Source: Rheum nobile
Taxonomy: Eukaryota > Streptophyta > Magnoliopsida > Caryophyllales > Polygonaceae
Direction of reading: 5' to 3'
NCBI GenBank assembly: GCA_027886185.1
Contig: WOAB01000188.1
Location: 1,116,001-1,180,000 of the forward strand
DNA length: 64,000 bases
The notes under the pieces were generated by a model. That model saw only the letters and a list, made by a program, of their open reading frames with translations, did no database searches and was not told the DNA's origin. Position numbers and translations under genes: made by a program. Shown piece by piece: positions 48,404 through 58,630 of this stretch (positions are counted from its first letter, which is position 1; every line of letters begins with the position of its first letter).

Positions 48404-49714
48404 ATGATGTCTGTTATTTCTAAAGATCCTTTGGAGCTTTGCTTGATTGAGAGTGTGACCCAGGCTGATGTGGTTCTTGATTTGGAGTCCACTAGAGAGT
48501 TCCTTAGGGCCGTTGCTGAGGTCTTGAAAAGAGATGACCAATACTCTACACAAGAGTCTAAGGATGTACCTAAGGTGGAGTTGAAGCCACTACCATCCAC
48601 CTTGAGGTATGAGTTCCTTGGACCAAATTCTACATATCTTGTGATTATCAATGCTAGTCTAAGTAATGATGAAGTTGAGAAATTGTTGCATGAGCTTAGA
48701 TTGCATAGAAAAGCTTTAGGATATTGTATTGATGACTTGAAAGGAATTAGTCCCTCAATGTGCATGCACAGGATTTTGTTGAAAGATGATCATAAGCCCT
48801 CTATTGAGCATCTAAGAAGACTTAACCCAAACATGAAAGAAGTTGTGAAAAAAGAAGTGCTGAAATTGTTAGATGCAGACATTATTTATCCTATTTCTGA
48901 TAGTGAATGGGTTAGTCCAGTTCATGTTGTGCCTAAGAAATGGGGTATGACTGTTGTGAAGAATGAAAAGAATGAATTAGTTCCTACTAGGACAGTCACA
49001 GGTTGGAGAATGTGCATTGATTATAGGAGATTGAACAAGGCAACCCATAAAGACCATTTTCCCCTTCCTTTCATTGACGAGATGTTAGAGAGGTTAGCTA
49101 AGCATTCACACTTCTGTTATTTAGATGGTTATAGTGGATTTTTCCAGATCCATATTCACCATGATGACTAGGAGAAGACCACATTCACTTGCCCTTATAG
49201 CACATTTGCAAATAGGAGGATGCCCTTTGGTTTGTGTAATGCTCCTGCTACCTTTCAGATATGTATGATGGCTATTTTTATTGATTTTATTGAAAACATT
49301 ATGGATGTATTGGATGACTTTTTTGTATATGGTGCTTCTTTTGATGCTTGTTTGTTGTCATGAGTTTTACAACGGTGTGAAGAGGTTAACCTTGTATTGA
49401 ATTGGGAGAAATGCCATTTTATGGTAAGGGAAGGTATTCTCTTGGGACATTTGGTTTGTAATCGTGGTATTGAGGTTGATAGGGCAAAGATTGATATCAT
49501 TGAGAAGATGCCACCTCCTACTTCGGTTAAGGGCATAAGGAGTTTCCTTAGGCATGCAGGTTTTTATTGGAGGTTGATTAAGGATTTCTCTAAAATTGCC
49601 AAGCCTCTTACTAGCTCTTGAAAGATGTTTCCTTTGATTTTTCGAAGAAGTGTCTTAATTCTTTTTGCAGGTTACAGAAGGTGTTGATTTCAGCTCCAAT
49701 TATGCAGCCCCCTG
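48404..49714 (+). pseudogene. E4 reverse transcriptase, disrupted
   Basis: The 255-residue frame (48404-49171) holds the RT N-terminal part: LGYCIDDLKGISPSMCMHRI, EWVSPVHVVPKKWG, GWRMCIDYRRLNKATHKDHF and the YLDGYSGFFQI catalytic-region start. TAG at 49169-49171 fits a mutated CAG. Later pieces read MPFGLCNAPATFQ and VLDDFFVYG; the usual M/F-DD context is changed to LDD. The thumb and connection are in 49397-49621, up to FYWRLIKDFSKIAKPL. More stops and shifts follow. E6 interrupts at 49714 within the APIMQPP segment that precedes RNase H. Confidence 0.85.
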
Positions 49715-50550
49715 TGATAAGAATGGAACCTCCAAGACAAGGCTCTTCTTCCCGGAATGGTTCGACCGTGACTAAGTGAAGTGAGCTTCCTTCTCCTTGG
49801 CTTCAAGGTGGCTTCAAAGTGTTCTTGAAGGCACCTTCAATGGATCTTGAGCTCTTGGTGGAAGGTTTTGGAATGGAGCTTGAGAGCTTGAAGTCTTGGC
49901 CTCGGTTTGGCCGAGACAAAGGAGGGCCAAGGAATCCTCTAGGAAGAGGATTCTTGGCTTGGATCTTGAGATTCGAATCAAGAACAAGTGTTTGAGTGTT
50001 TGAAATGGTTCGAATGAGATGAGAAATGAAGAGAGATTTGAATGCTTGGGGTTGATAGAAGTAAGTGGAGGCCTTGGGGAGGTATTCCTCTAACCCAAGG
50101 GAAATATTCCACTTTTATAATCTTCAACCAAGTTACAAAGAAGCAAGTAAGGCATATAAATACTAGAGTGCTAGGGTTTTGGCCACATGGCCTTGCTAAG
50201 CTAATGGGCCTCTTGGGCTAGAATTCCATAAACATATGGCTTCACACACCCAAAGAGGTAATGCTAGAAATAAAAGACATCATACTAAAAAAAGAAGGAT
50301 AAGAGCCGAAGCTCGGATAGGCAAGACATCGGGCGTGCTAAGGAGGGCATCAATGTCTTGAGTTCCATGGCATGTCATGGCGTAGAGGACTTCAATATCT
50401 TGACATCGAGGAGGTGAGCGGCGCCCGACCAAGTGATGGCATTGGTGAGTGCCCAGGCGCAAAGGTTGCAAGGGTCCGACCAAGGCATCTTCGAGCCATC
50501 ATCGTTGATGGAAGTCAATGGAGGAAGGCAACCATTACCGGGACCCATCA
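49715..50550 (-). repeat. E6 3' LTR
   Basis: 836 bp. On the minus strand it starts TGATGGGTCC (50550) after the purine tract AAGAAGGGTAGAG (50563-50551) and ends at 49715. Minus-strand TATAAAAG lies at 50119-50112. Confidence 0.85.
50112..50119 (-). promoter_or_regulatory. TATA-like box, E6 3' LTR
   Basis: TATAAAAG on the minus strand, conserved at 53788-53781 in the other LTR. Confidence 0.4.
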
Positions 50551-50563
50551 CTCTACCCTTCTT
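50551..50563 (-). other. E6 polypurine tract
   Basis: AAGAAGGGTAGAG on the minus strand, directly before the 3' LTR start TGATGGG. Confidence 0.6.
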
Positions 50564-50778
50564 AGCTTCGAAGCATCCTCGCTTCGAGTGTGTTGGAAGT
50601 TCGAAAAGTGGAGAAACTGTGGTGGCGCGTTTTCCCTTCTTAAAGGTGAAGGTGGAGTGAAGGAGACCGCCACTAACACAAAGAAGCACGAGCATACGAT
50701 AGCCGTCGGGCGGCTCCTTGGGCACAATAATATGGGAGGGCTCATGGGCGAGCCACATGCGTGGGTCTGGTGTCGGTT

Positions 50779-51297
50779 TCATGCCAATAGGCGGCACATG
50801 GTCAAGGGCACGCCCAAGGGGAAGCAAGGCGCGGGCACTGAGGCTGGCGCGGGGACGGGCACCGGAACTGGTGCGGGCGTGGGCACCAAAGCTGGAGCGG
50901 GCTCGGGCACCGAGGCCAAAGCGGGAGTGGCCACCGGGGCCAAAGCGGGTGTGGGCACTGAGGTCGGAGAGGGTGCGGGCACCGGGGCAAACGGGGGCGC
51001 GAGCACCGAGGCCGATTGGGGTATGGGAATCGGTGCCGAAGAGGGCACGGGCACCGAGGCTGATGTGGGCACCGAGACTAGAGTTGGAGCGGATGCGGTA
51101 GGCATCAGTGCTGCGGGCGCAAATGGTGTGAGCACCGAGGCCGGAGCGGGTGCGAGCACCGGGGCAAACGGAGGCGCGAGCACTGGGGCCGATTGGGGTG
51201 CGGGCACCGGGGCTGATGTGGGCATCGAGACCAGAGTTGGAGCGGGCGCGGTAGGCGCCGAGGCTGCGGGCGCATGCTCCACCAATGGGCTTTTCAT
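50779..51297 (-). pseudogene. E6 Pro/Ala-rich coding remnant (possible Gag C-terminus)
   Basis: A 172-residue frame composed almost only of Pro, Ala, Val, Ser and Thr (for example PAPQSAPVLAPPFAPVLAPA). It lies downstream of the E6 gag piece on the same strand. A second minus frame (50375-51310) is equally open and Arg/Ser/Gly-rich, so the true frame is undecided. No domain is recognised. Confidence 0.35.
50817..51290. repeat. GC-rich minisatellite inside E6
   Basis: Imperfect short repeats of GCGGGCACCGAGGCY type, many in steps that are multiples of three. Because of this, two minus frames and one plus frame stay open: Pro/Ala/Val-rich on the minus strand (50779-51297), Gly/Ala/Thr-rich on the plus strand. 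The minus direction agrees with E6 gag and could be a low-complexity Gag C-terminus. Confidence 0.75.
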
Positions 51298-51354
51298 ATC
51301 GGCTAAGCAAGCTTTGGAGGCCTCGCGATGGCGCTGATCTTCGGCGCGGAGTTG

Positions 51355-51675
51355 CTAATTGTAGCGCTTGAGGTCGGAGAGATCTCTCTCAGAGGCATGA
51401 CATTGAGCCATCACATAGAGAAGGTGGGGGCAAGGTGACAATGGGAGCTTCACTAAGCCAATGTTGCAATTCTTGGAGCCGGGCCCACCATTGTCGGGCA
51501 TCGCCGGTGAAGTAAAGGGTGGCAATGCGCACGCGCTCCAACTCATCATAAGAGGAATCTCCAAGCACAAGTTCTGTGTTCCGAGCCCACACCAAAAAAT
51601 CATACTTGACATCGTAGCCAGCGAAGGTGTAGAGGCATAACCCCTCGCAAAGGCTCGCGGGCCGGCTAGGGACAT
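51355..51675 (-). pseudogene. E6 gag capsid fragment
   Basis: Two overlapping minus frames cover it. The frame 51595-51389 reads WARNTELVLGDSSYDELERV then IATLYFTGDARQWWARLQEL. This matches the retrotransposon Gag pattern of a hydrophobic helix followed by A..WW. A stop at 51391-51389 ends it. The frame of 51675-51355 is a shifted reading and is not separate. No zinc knuckle was seen. Confidence 0.6.
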
Positions 51676-53379
51676 GATGGTACGACCGAGACTAAGTCGG
51701 GGCGTGACGGTATCCTACATAAGACATGGCTCAATGATGGCTAGACTAGGCTTGTGTGGGAAATGGGCAATTTGGATGTGGAAAGAGAAGGGGTTGCCAT
51801 TTTTGGTGTTGACAAGGTCTTGTAGAAGAGAAAAGAAGTAGTTTGTGGTTTTTCCACTTTTGTCCTACCTTGGGAACCCACAAGAGAAGTGATATGGTCC
51901 TTGTGAGGATCTCGTGCTGGACAAGGTTAGATTCGCCACCCAAGTCGCCGGTTGAAGCCACGAATGTAAGAGTATGATCGGAAGATGAAGGGAAAGGGGA
52001 TTCACGAGAGTTTGAACAGAATTTGAGGGAGATTTTGAAGGGGTAAGCAACTGAATTTCTTGGATAAACACACCAAGAAAATCAGAAGAGAGTTTGTAGA
52101 TTAATCCTTGGATGAACACACCAAAAAAACAATCCACAAGTTTTGGATGAACACACCAAACAATGACGCAAAACCTAGAGGTTTCTCAATGTTTTCTCTC
52201 AGGATAAACTCAAGAATTTTATCAGATTAAACGTGAATGAAAAACAGAAGCAAAACACAACTTATAGTCTAGTTAAAAGCACTAAAAATAGCAATAAATT
52301 GTCTTCAGCGTAACTGGCGCACAACGACTCGGATTGGGCTGATTCTTGGATATGTGATCCTTTAAGACATCATGAGGAAACCCACCAAACATGAGCCCAA
52401 ACGCCCGAGGAAATTGAGAGAACGCCCATGCCCAACTTCAGGTGCCGCTGGACGCTGACACTGCCTTGTCTTTGGATGTCTTGGCTGGGCACTTCTCCAC
52501 TTTGATCGGCCACCCTGAGATCCTTGGCTCTCCTTGGGTCCATGAAGGCTGTAGAAGAAGTTGGAGACCTGTTGGAAAAGGTTTGCTCGATGAGTTGCAA
52601 GGCACACTAGCTTATGCCGGCGCTTCACCTTGGCGAAGCAGGGTCACCGCCTCCTTAGGCACATGTCTCGGCGCTCCCTGGGCATAAAGGCCTCGTTGAA
52701 GGTCTTGAAGTAGTTTCTTGGCCTGGGATCGAGTGATGGTCCCCAACGGTGGCTCGATGCCGCTGTCGCCTTGAGTGTCGCTCGACGCCGCTTGACGCCG
52801 CTGGGCCCGGGCCACACCCTGTTCGGAGATCTTGGGACCTTTTGCTCTTCATCCTTAAGAGGATGTTGCTGGCCAAAGGGCGCCTGGTTTGGAGGATCGG
52901 CGCCGAGTGACTTGTCATGCCTAACGGAGCCGCCGCGGGTACCGCCGATGACACTTGATGTGAGGGTCGATTCACATCAAGAAGACTCCAAACACTCTAC
53001 CCAAAGCTAGTCAACCAAAAGGGACAAGTTGTGCAAGACTCCCAAACAGTCCAAACAAGGCAAAGTGGGAAGAAAATGTGTTTTTTGACTTTGCTTCTTT
53101 GGGAGGAAGAGTCACATGTGTTGCTTAAGCAAAGAGATGCTTCTTCAACCTTTGGAGGGAGGTGAGGACGACCTGGTGGTTATGGTGGGAAAGTGGGCAG
53201 TGGTAGGGTGGCAGGCAGCGGAGGTGCGGTGGTCGGTGGTGGTGACAAGGTGGCCGGAGGTAATTTGTTTGGTATTTTGTGCTGAAATTTTGTGAAGATG
53301 AAGGAAATGGCAAGGGGAATTGGAAAATGAGGGAAATAAAGAAAAAATGAGAGAAGAAATTTCACTTAACTTAGCCGCT
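51676..53379 (-). other. E6 interior 5' of gag
   Basis: Leader and degraded coding on the minus strand. The frame 52815-52612 holds GTITRSQAKKLLQDLQRGL, like the TRSQAR motif of the E2 tail, but here it lies upstream of gag and its meaning is unclear. Three short direct repeats TGGATRAACACACCA lie at 52061, 52109 and 52144. Near 53125-53365 a pyrimidine-rich minus-strand leader has no domain. Confidence 0.45.
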
Positions 53380-53393
53380 GGCTCTTGATACCA
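53380..53393 (-). other. E6 primer binding site (Met-like tRNA)
   Basis: The minus strand reads TGGTATCAAGAGCC, two bases from the LTR. It matches the Met-type site with one extra A. Confidence 0.7.
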
Positions 53394-53395
53394 AT

Positions 53396-54219
53396 TGATG
53401 AGAATGGAACCTCTTAGACAAGGTGCTTCTTCCCGGAATGGTTCGACCGTGACTAAGTGAAGTGAGCTTCCTTCTCATTGGCTTCAAGGTGGCTTCAAAG
53501 TGTTCTTGAGGGAACCTTCAATGGATCTTGAGCTTTTGGTGGAAGGTTGTTGGAATGGAGCTTGAGAGCTTGAAGTCTTGGCCTCGGTTTGGCTGAGACA
53601 AAAGAGGGCCAAGGAATCCTCTAGGAAGGGAGATTTGAATGCTTGAGATTCGAATCAAGAACAAGTGTTTGAAATGGTTCAAATGAGATGAGAAATGAAG
53701 AGAGATTTGAATGCTTGAGGTTAATAGAAGTAAGTGGAGGCCTTGGGGAGGTATTCCTCTAACCCAAGGGAAATATTCCACTTTTATAATCTTCAACCAA
53801 GTTACAAAGAAGCAAGTAAGGAATATAAATACTAGAGTGATAGGGTTTTGGCCACATGGCCTTGCTAAGCTAATGAGCCTCTTGGGCTAGAAGTCCATAA
53901 ACATATGGCTTCACACACCCAAAGAGGTAATGCTAGAAATAAAAGACATCATACTAAAAATAGAAGGATAAGAGCCGAAGCTCGGATAGGCAAGACATCA
54001 GGCGTGCCAAGGAGGGCGTCGATGTCTTGAGTTCCATGGCATGTCATGGCATCAAGGACTTCAATGTCTTGACGTCGAGGAGGTGAGTGGCGCCCGACCA
54101 AGTGATGGCATTGGTGAGTGCCCGGGCGCAAAGGTTGCGAGGGTCAGGCCAAGGCATCTTCGAGCCATCATCGTTGATGGAAGTCAATGGAGGTTGGCAA
54201 CCATCACCGAGACCCATCA
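53396..54219 (-). repeat. E6 5' LTR
   Basis: 824 bp, the partner of 49715-50550. It differs by small indels, including a deletion of repeated text near 53625-53660. The minus-strand start TGATGGGTCTC is at 54219, and TATAAAAG at 53788-53781. Confidence 0.85.
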
Positions 54220-54224
54220 CCCTG

Positions 54225-54716
54225 ATTGGGATCTCCCATTTGAGATCATGTGTGATGCTAGTGACTATGTTGTTGGAGCTGTTTTGGGGAAAAGGAAGGA
54301 CAAGAAGTTTCATGTCATTTACTATGCTAGCATGATTCTTGATTGGCCTAAATGAATTACGCTACTACTGAGAAAGAGTTGCTAGTTGTTGTGTTTGCTT
54401 TTGAGAAGTTCATGTCCTTTTTGGTGGGTGCCAAGGTGATTGTCTACACTGATCATGCTGCTATCAGATATCTCTTGAGCAAGAAGGAGGCCAAGCCCAG
54501 ACTGATTCGTTGGATCCTTCTTCTTCAAGAGTTTGATTTGGAGATTAGACACAAGAAAGGCACATAAACTTTGGTTGCTGACCACCTTTCCAGGTTGACT
54601 CCAATGCAGCTGGAGTACCAGGATGAGCCCCCTATTGATGATTCTTTTCCTAATGACAATCTTTTCAGGATTACTGAGCAGATCTTCACTCTTGCAAATT
54701 CCAAGGTGCCATGGTA
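54225..54716 (+). pseudogene. E4 RNase H region
   Basis: It resumes E4 after E6 with DWDLPFEIMCDASDY and VVGAVLGKRKDKKF, the catalytic Asp visible. A stop and shift follow near 54353. The frame 54352-54567 continues with MNYATTEKELLVVVFAFEKF, TDHAAIRYLLSKKEAKPRL and EIRHKKGT. After a TAA at 54565-54567 the readable VADHLSRL linker leads towards integrase. Confidence 0.85.
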
Positions 54717-56000
54717 AGTTTATTTTGTCAATTATTTGGTTTGTAACAAGTTACCTCCTAAACTATCTTTCTAGTAGAAGAAGAAGTTCATGTCTGATGT
54801 TAGACGTACATTATTACTGGGATGAGCCTTTGTTTTTCAAGCGGTGTGCTGATGGGATTATCAGGCGATGCATCCTTGAGGTCCTGGTAGAGAGTGTTAT
54901 CACTCATTGTCATTCTTTACCTTGTGGAGGCCATGCTAGTTCCTCCAAGACCACTTCCAAGATTCTCCAGTCCGCTCTTTATTGGCCCTCTATGTTCAAG
55001 GATGTGCACCATTTCATTGCCTCTTGTGATGCTTGCCAGCGGACATAAAATATTTCCAGGAGGAATGAGATGCCTCTTAATAACATCCAGAAGGTTGAGA
55101 TTTTTGATGTGTGGGGAGTTGATTTCATGGGACCTTTTCCACCGTCCTGCAGCAACAAGTACATTCTTGTGGCAGTAGATTATGTGTCCAAGTGGGTTGA
55201 AGCCATTGCCTCTCCAACCAATGACTCTAGGGTGGTGTCCAAGTTCTTCAACAAGGTGATTTTTCCTAGATTTGGGACACCAAGAGTTGTGATTAGTGAT
55301 GGGGGGTCACATTTTATTGAGAAGAAGTTTGAGGCTTTGCTGAAGAAGTATGGGATAACTCATAAAATTGCCACCCCATATCATCCTCAAACAAGTGGTC
55401 AAGTAGAGATTTCCAACATGTAAATTAAGAGCATTTTGGAGAAGACAGTATCCCGATCCCGAAAGGATTGGTCTTTGAAGCTTGATGATGCTTTTTTGGG
55501 CTTACAAGACTGCTTTTAAGACTCCTATTGGCACTACACCATACAGGCTCATCTATGGGAAGTCTTGTCATCTCCCTGTGGAGTTGGAGCATAAGGCATA
55601 TTAGGCAATTAAGTTGTTCAATTATGATATGAAAGAAGCATGTGAGAAGATGAGACTATAATTGCAAGAGTTGGAGGAGTTGAGATTGAATGCTTATGAG
55701 AATGTCAGGATTTACAATGAGAGAACCAAGAGATGGCATGACAAACACATTGTGCCTAAGGATTTTCAAGAAGGTGATCTTGGCTTGCTTTTCAACTCTA
55801 GACTCCGGCTCTTTCCTGGCAAGTTGTGGTCCAGATGGAGTGGTCATTTCCTAGTGAGAAAAGTATATACACATGGTGCTATTGATATATGGAGTGAAGA
55901 GACAGGTCAGTTAAAGGTGAATGGACAGTGCTTGAAGAAATATATAGCAGGAATTCCGTTGGAGAAGGTGGCGTCTATCCACCTCAATTCGATCCACTAA
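54717..56000 (+). pseudogene. E4 integrase, disrupted
   Basis: The zinc-binding part is readable in 54623-55048 (HSLPCGGHASSSKT, then FIASCDACQRT). The catalytic core is in 55070-55423: VDFMGPFPPSCSNKYILV with the first Asp, VVISDGGSHF with the second, HPQTSGQVEI with the Glu. TAA at 55421-55423 and several more stops break the region 55424-55660. The C-terminal part is in 55662-56000 (KRWHDKHIVPKDFQEGD, LFPGKLWSRWSGHF). It inserts element DNA in intact relatives; this copy is inactive. Confidence 0.85.
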
Positions 56001-57095
56001 AGGTACAAAATAAAGGTCAAGCTAACAACCTTAAGCAAGCGCTACTTGGGAGGCAACCCAAGGTAAGTTTTCTTCTTTCAAAAAAATGAAAAAAGCCGTT
56101 CTCTGGAGGACCGCACGGTTTGCGACAAACCGTGCGGTTGACCGTGCGTCCTCGCGGAGGCACTTTCTGGACAGACGCATGGTTTGTTGCAAACTGTGTG
56201 CCTACCATGCCTCCTTACGGAGGCACACTCTGCATTCCTACACGGCTTGACGCAAACCGTGCATGCTGTACTTTTTCCGAAAAAAATATATAAATATCGT
56301 TAAAAAAAGTTCTTTCTTTTCTTTCCCTCTCCCTCCTTTTCTTTCCTTTCCCAACCTAAACCTAGCTGCCTCCATTCTTTTCTTTCTCTCCCATGTACTC
56401 CTTCTTCCTCTCACACTCACCAATCCTCTCCTTTCCCTCACGAACAACAGCCCCTCACGGACCACCACTCGGACCACCAAGCCGAGCCCACCGAAACCCC
56501 ACCGAGACCAGATCCGTACCCACCACGAGCCACCCACCCCTCCCTCTCACTCATCTTGCTTCAAGGTAAAATTTACCCATTTTCTTTGTTTTTTTACTTG
56601 TTAGATCTTAGATGTCCTTGCATCTGCTTTTGTTTGTTTCTTTTAGTCTATTTGCTCTCTTTTCTTGTTAGTCTAGTTGATTTTAGGAGCTTAAGTTGGT
56701 TGATTTTGTATTTGCTAGTTTAGGTGATTTAGGAAGTTTTTCTATTTTGTTTGATTTTTGGGGGTTCATTAGATAGCTAAGCTTGGGGGTCTATATATTT
56801 GCATGTTGGGTAATTTGATTTTGCGCGGGAAAATTGATCGACTCTACTTGTTTACTATTTTGTCATTTTCATGATCCTTGACGTCGTCTATTACCTAACT
56901 TGTTAGTTGTCGTATGCCCTTGGCGGGATTGGCATGTTTAATTACTGCTTTGATTAGGCCCTTGGCGGGATATAAATTCATGTGTAGGCCCTTGCCGGGA
57001 TAGATTGCCTTGTGAGTTGTATTGCTTTGTGCTTTGTGCTTTGTGTGTTGTTGTCTTTCACTCACAGGTTTTCTTGTAGCGCTCAGATTGTTAAC
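56001..57095 (+). other. E4 spacer between pol and the extra ORF
   Basis: It contains the GGCAACCCAA motif common after Athila pol, then the palindrome cluster at 56111-56261, a pyrimidine-rich tract (56290-56560) and AT-rich DNA with three repeats of CCCTTGSCGGGAT (near 56919, 56959, 56990). Open frames at 56238-56604 are low-complexity and not supported as genes. Confidence 0.6.
56111..56261. repeat. Palindrome cluster in the E4 3' spacer
   Basis: CCGCACGGTTTG and its complement form 12-bp arms around CGA at 56111-56137. Degenerate copies lie at 56177-56200 and 56241-56261. They match the LTR palindromes at 38572-38747. Confidence 0.8.
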
Positions 57096-57491
57096 ATGTT
57101 GCCCCGTTCCTCCCGCTCTGCCCGTGCTTCTCGTGCCGCCCCTCTTGCTCCACCGGTCGACGGCCGTGTTATTTTGGTGTTTGCTGAGCAACGTACAAAC
57201 TATAACACCCTGCAAGGACTGCCTTGGCAGTCCACTCGTTGGCTCGACACGGCTGACATGCACGAACTTGACCTCCTCGGAGAGATACATCGTCTGGCTA
57301 ACCGCATGGGGTTGGGACGCTTCATTGACATGCACGAGGTTTCCTACAAAAACCTCATCGTGGAGCTGATCATTTCTCTGACTGTCACTGAAGAACAGTT
57401 CTTTGACCGTGGAAGTTTGAGATTTCGTTTGGGAAATGAATGGCGGGACCTTAGCTTTGCAGAGCTCAACCGTATATATAGGTTTCTATAG
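57096..57491 (+). pseudogene. E4 ATHILA ORF-1-like frame, truncated
   Basis: ATG at 57096 opens 131 codons: a basic Ser/Arg/Ala-rich start, then FAEQRTNYNTLQGLPWQSTR, DLLGEIHRLANRMGLGRF and TVTEEQFFDRGSLRFRLG. The style is that of the Athila extra ORF (ATHILA ORF-1, also called env-position ORF), whose function is unknown. A TAG at 57489-57491 lies nine bases before the E7 insertion. In relatives this ORF is several hundred residues long, so the rest is beyond E7. Confidence 0.6.
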
Positions 57492-57500
57492 GATCGTGAT

Positions 57501-58612
57501 TGTTAGATAATAACTTAAGGAACCCAGAATATCGATTCTAAGTTCCCTTCGCAGCGGAAATAAACAATCAAACAAATGACAAGTTCCTTATAGTGGAAAC
57601 CTTTGATTGCCAACTAGCAATCCAGGATAAAAACCACTACCTTTCTTTCGAAAGGATTTCAAGGTCTACTTCTTGATTTCTTATCTCTTTTGGTTACAGC
57701 TTATCCTAGGAACAAACACACAGTTTCTTTGCCTTACACACAGTTAGGCAATCCTAAATAACTTAACACAATCAATAATCAATCCAAGAAACAGACCTTC
57801 GTATCTAGGAACTATCACTTACAGTCACATGAACTTAGCACTCAGCTCTTCTATTCCTTGACTGGTTCCTCTTGATCTCGATTTGCTTTGATGATCTTGT
57901 TTGAAGGTTCACACTGGATATTTGCTAATGTGTGTGAGTCGTATTTTTATGCTTGAAGATAACTCTTGAGTTAGTCTTCCTTTTATAGAGGATTCTTCGC
58001 AGCTTGATCCTCTCTGGGTTCCCACAGATTGAGCTTGCCCTAGGATCAGTGGTTCTCCTTGGTCCACGTTGTTCTTGGCATGTGCAAACAACCTAGGCAG
58101 CTCTGAATCTCTCTTGGTTGGTCAACTACCTCAGACGAGTCTTGCTATGTCGTTGTCCAAATGCTTTCGTCCGAGGTTGAATAAGTTGGGCGCTTGGGAA
58201 CTGTCTTCTGGACAGTGACATCTCTATGTCATGTCGCTTTCACCTTCTCTGTCCGAGGTTCAGCATTTCTGGGTATCTTGTTGTTTTGTTCTGGACATTG
58301 GCAGACCTTTGGAAGCTTCGGACAAGTCGTTTTCAACAACTTTTGTCCGGGGTTGTGTGTTCCCAGATTTCTCGGGAATCGCAATGTCGCATGCTACCTT
58401 ATTGGGCACATCTGGGTTCCTTCTTCTATCTTGTTCCTTTGGTTCTCTTTGTCCTGTTTGGTTTTCTTGCCTTCGGTATATTCATGTGGTTCCTTAAAAC
58501 ACATCTTTGAGATAAAACATTAGTATCATAATATTTGTCATCTTCAAAAGTAGAGAAACTGAGGAAAGAAACTCTCAGGGGAACCTAAGTTCCAGAGTTC
58601 CATTTCCTAACA
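57501..58612 (-). repeat. E7 3' LTR
   Basis: 1112 bp with 6-bp inverted ends TGTTAG...CTAACA. Minus-strand TATAAAAGG lies at 57987-57979. Three GTCCGAGGTT/GTCCGGGGTT repeats occur at 58171-58350. Plus-strand frames at 58194-58523 overlap in three phases and look like chance. Confidence 0.8.
57979..57987 (-). promoter_or_regulatory. TATA-like box in E7 LTR
   Basis: TATAAAAGG on the minus strand, in the middle of the LTR. Likely core promoter. Confidence 0.45.
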
Positions 58613-58630
58613 ATTTCCCCCTTTTTGATG
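58613..58630 (-). other. E7 polypurine tract
   Basis: The minus strand has ATCAAAAAGGGGGAAAT directly before the LTR start TGTTAGG, the usual form in SIRE-type elements. Confidence 0.75.

Larger units (their letters stand above)
49715..54219 (-). mobile_element. E6: minus-strand Ty3-type gag-only element
   Basis: Terminal repeats 49715-50550 and 53396-54219 are direct copies. The perfect target duplication CCCTG (49710-49714 and 54220-54224) brackets them. A minus-strand primer site at 53393-53380 next to the right LTR and a purine tract next to the left LTR set the orientation. The 2.8-kb interior has gag traces and a low-complexity Pro/Ala coding region but no RT or integrase, so it is non-autonomous. 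When it is removed, the E4 frame reads on from QPP to DWDLPFEIM. Confidence 0.85.
38323..57500 (+). mobile_element. E4: Athila-like Ty3 element, split by E5, E6 and E7
   Basis: Left LTR (38323-39781), Asp-type primer site, gag (to 41704), protease and RT (47951-49714), RNase H and integrase (54225-56000), spacer, and an ATHILA ORF-1-like frame (57096-57491). Removing E5 and E6 at their exact target duplications makes the reading continue across each junction, which proves one interrupted element. The primer site type and the extra 3' ORF are hallmarks of the Athila/Calypso lineage. The right LTR is beyond E7 and outside the window. The coding parts carry many stops and shifts. Confidence 0.85.

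Noticed and set aside
50372..51337. 321-residue Gly/Ala/Thr-rich plus-strand protein
   Set aside because: It spans the E6 LTR edge and the GC-rich minisatellite, is antisense to E6, and is open only because the repeat step is a multiple of three.
56238..56604. Proline/threonine-rich frame after E4 pol as a gene
   Set aside because: Low complexity on both strands in a pyrimidine-rich spacer, with no start context or domain.
57096..57491. Independent host gene
   Set aside because: Its place after E4 pol, its strand and its resemblance to the Athila extra ORF make it part of E4.
58194..58523. Three overlapping hydrophobic frames in the E7 LTR as a membrane protein
   Set aside because: All three phases are open in T-rich LTR sequence, which gives hydrophobic peptides by composition. 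They are antisense to the element.
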